The notes under the pieces are model-generated. The model made no database searches. It was not told where the DNA came from and worked only from the letters and a program-made list of their open reading frames with translations. 54,717 nucleotides of DNA from Candidatus Methylopumilus sp. (GTDB lineage Bacteria > Pseudomonadota > Gammaproteobacteria > Burkholderiales > Burkholderiaceae_B): NCBI GenBank assembly GCA_021738045.1, contig JAIPCU010000002.1, positions 1 to 54,717 on the forward strand, in the 5' to 3' direction. Every line of letters starts with the position of its first letter. Within the stretch, counting starts at the first letter, position 1. Positions 53,492-54,717 of this stretch are shown here, piece by piece. The translations under genes and the position numbers were made by a program.

Positions 53492-54208
53492 CTAAACCGT
53501 ACGACGCACAAGCATTTCTTTGATCTTACCAATCGCCAGCGAAGGATTCAGTCCTTTAGGGCAAACGTCGACACAATTCATGATGGTGTGGCAGCGGAAC
53601 AAGCGATAGGGATCTTCGAGGTTATCGAGGCGCTCAGCGGTGGCATGGTCGCGCGTATCGGCAATGAAGCGGTACGCCTGCAACAGGCCAGCGGGACCCA
53701 CAAACTTGTCGGGGTTCCACCAGAAAGACGGGCACGATGTTGAACAGCAGGCGCACAAGATGCACTCGTACAACCCGTTGAGTTCGTCGCGCGCCTCGGG
53801 GGTCTGCAAACGCTCTTTCTCGGGTGGCGGGGTGTCATTGATCAAATAAGGTTTGATCGAATGATACTGATTAAAGAATTGGGTCATATCCACGATCAGA
53901 TCGCGAATCACTGGCAAGCCGGGCAAGGGACGCAGCACAACCGGCTCAGTTAATTCAAGCATATTGGTGGTGCAAGCCAAACCATTTTTACCATTGATGT
54001 TCATTGCATCTGAGCCGCACACGCCTTCACGGCATGAACGACGCAACGTCAAACTGTCATCAACATCCATCTTGATGCGGATCAAGGCATCCAACAGCAT
54101 TTTGTCGGTTGGCTGCAGCTCGACTTCGAGCTTTTGCATATAAGGGCGCTCATCCTTGTCAGGATCGTAGCGGTAAATTTCAAACTTCACGATGCGTTTT
54201 GTGCTCAT
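53492..54208 (-). CDS. sdhB: Succinate dehydrogenase iron-sulfur subunit
   Basis: Three cluster-binding regions are visible: [2Fe-2S] in SCREGVCGSDAMNING with a later Cys in GLACTTN, [4Fe-4S] in CILCACCSTSCPSFWW, and [3Fe-4S] plus the last cluster ligands in CHTIMNCVDVCPKGLNP. The 238-residue length is standard. It carries electrons from the SdhA flavin to quinone at the inner membrane. It lies 23 bp after sdhA. Confidence 0.96.
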   Translation of the reverse strand: MSTKRIVKFEIYRYDPDKDERPYMQKLEVELQPTDKMLLDALIRIKMDVDDSLTLRRSCREGVCGSDAMNINGKNGLACTTNMLELTEPVVLRPLPGLPVIRDLIVDMTQFFNQYHSIKPYLINDTPPPEKERLQTPEARDELNGLYECILCACCSTSCPSFWWNPDKFVGPAGLLQAYRFIADTRDHATAERLDNLEDPYRLFRCHTIMNCVDVCPKGLNPSLAIGKIKEMLVRRTV

Positions 54209-54231
54209 GATAGGTATCCAGGTAACTTGTC

Positions 54232-54717
54232 TTAGAAGGTGCGCGACTTGGGCGGGAAGCTTTCAACGGTGAGTGGCTGCATTTGCACAGGCTTGTAATC
54301 GAGGCGGTTACCCTCTGAGTACCACAAGGTGTGCTTGATCCAGTTGTCATCGTCGCGTGTCGGGTGATCGTCAAGTGCATGGGCGCCACGACTTTCAGTA
54401 CGCGCTGCTGCAGAATGAATCGTTGAAAGCGCAACTTCAATCATGTTACTCAGCTCAAGTGCCTCAATACGCGCAGTGTTAAACACTTTTGACTTGTCAG
54501 TAAACGCAATATTGTCGACTTTTTCGGCCAGCGCATCGATTTTTGCTACGCCTTCTTTCAGCGAAGCCAGAGTGCGGAACACGCCACAGTGTTGCTGCAT
54601 GGCATTACGAATCTCGTTGCCCACGACTTGGGCTTTTTCGCCCTTGGTCCGAGATTCGAGTTTGTTGATACGCTCAACTGAAAAATCGACCGACTCTTGC
54701 GGCACAGGCTGATGCGC
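54232..54717 (-). CDS. sdhA: Succinate dehydrogenase flavoprotein subunit, C-terminal part
   Basis: The frame stays open to the last base of the window (AHQPVPQESVDFSVERINKLESR at the edge), so the gene is cut at its 5' end. 'ELSNMIEVALSTIHSAAARTESRGAHALDDHPTRDDDNW' is the conserved SdhA C-terminal segment with the substrate-site arginine region, and it ends at VESFPPKSRTF. The flavin-binding N-terminus is outside the window. SdhA oxidises succinate to fumarate. Confidence 0.95.
   Translation of the reverse strand, partial: AHQPVPQESVDFSVERINKLESRTKGEKAQVVGNEIRNAMQQHCGVFRTLASLKEGVAKIDALAEKVDNIAFTDKSKVFNTARIEALELSNMIEVALSTIHSAAARTESRGAHALDDHPTRDDDNWIKHTLWYSEGNRLDYKPVQMQPLTVESFPPKSRTF

Noticed and set aside
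1-54717. tRNA, rRNA, insertion sequences, prophage or integrase genes
   Set aside because: No transposase- or integrase-like protein and no recognisable RNA gene was found on either strand by reading.

Overview
The window looks like a chromosomal segment of a betaproteobacterium of the order Burkholderiales, most likely Alcaligenaceae or a close relative. The evidence is the compact sdhA-sdhB-sdhE-gltA-odhA-odhB-lpd-zapE block, the rluD/pgeF/phaC/phbB/phaR and divergent rluD/bamD arrangements, a Bug-type (tripartite tricarboxylate) binding protein, and paired cyanophycin synthetase genes. GC content is moderate by eye. I see no rRNA, tRNA, CRISPR array, insertion sequence or prophage. This taxonomic call is inference, not a database result.

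Left part, 1-13 kb (accessory catabolism). A truncated Bug binding protein and a histidine-phosphatase gene lie on the plus strand. On the minus strand runs a probable operon, read right to left: preA-like dihydropyrimidine dehydrogenase, hyuA, hyuB, a TRAP substrate-binding protein, and the three subunits of a cytoplasmic molybdenum hydroxylase (coxL-, coxM- and coxS-like, the last fused to a CoxG domain). A MarR-family regulator lies just upstream. Together they suggest uptake, hydroxylation, reduction and ATP-dependent ring opening of an unidentified N-heterocycle or cyclic amide.

13-22 kb (periplasmic oxidation). One tightly packed minus-strand run holds two tandem iorA/iorB-type molybdenum hydroxylase pairs with twin-arginine signals, then soxX, soxY, soxZ, soxA and an fccB/soxF-like flavoprotein. 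soxB and soxCD are absent, the SoxY swinging-arm motif is atypical, and an 18-bp tandem repeat sits at the soxZ/soxA junction. This is the most unusual system in the window.

22-38 kb. An EAL-domain remnant, a CurA-like reductase and a GDT1-family transporter precede a storage-polymer region. A DUF1854 protein and an ABC exporter are divergent from cphA' (degenerate Mur domain) and cphA. These converge on phaR, phbB and phaC, with a terminator hairpin between the two polymer systems. pgeF, rluD and bamD follow.

38-54.7 kb (housekeeping). A DinG-type helicase is divergent from tex, which converges on trpS. Then comes the TCA-cycle block on the minus strand: zapE, lpd, odhB, odhA, gltA, sdhE, sdhB and the 3' end of sdhA. 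The only gene-free stretch over 300 bp is 51530-51877, which holds the gltA terminator, a perfect 24-bp tandem duplication and a candidate odhA promoter. Several intergenic spacers carry short tandem repeats (18, 24 and 25 bp) that share small words and may form a dispersed repeat family.
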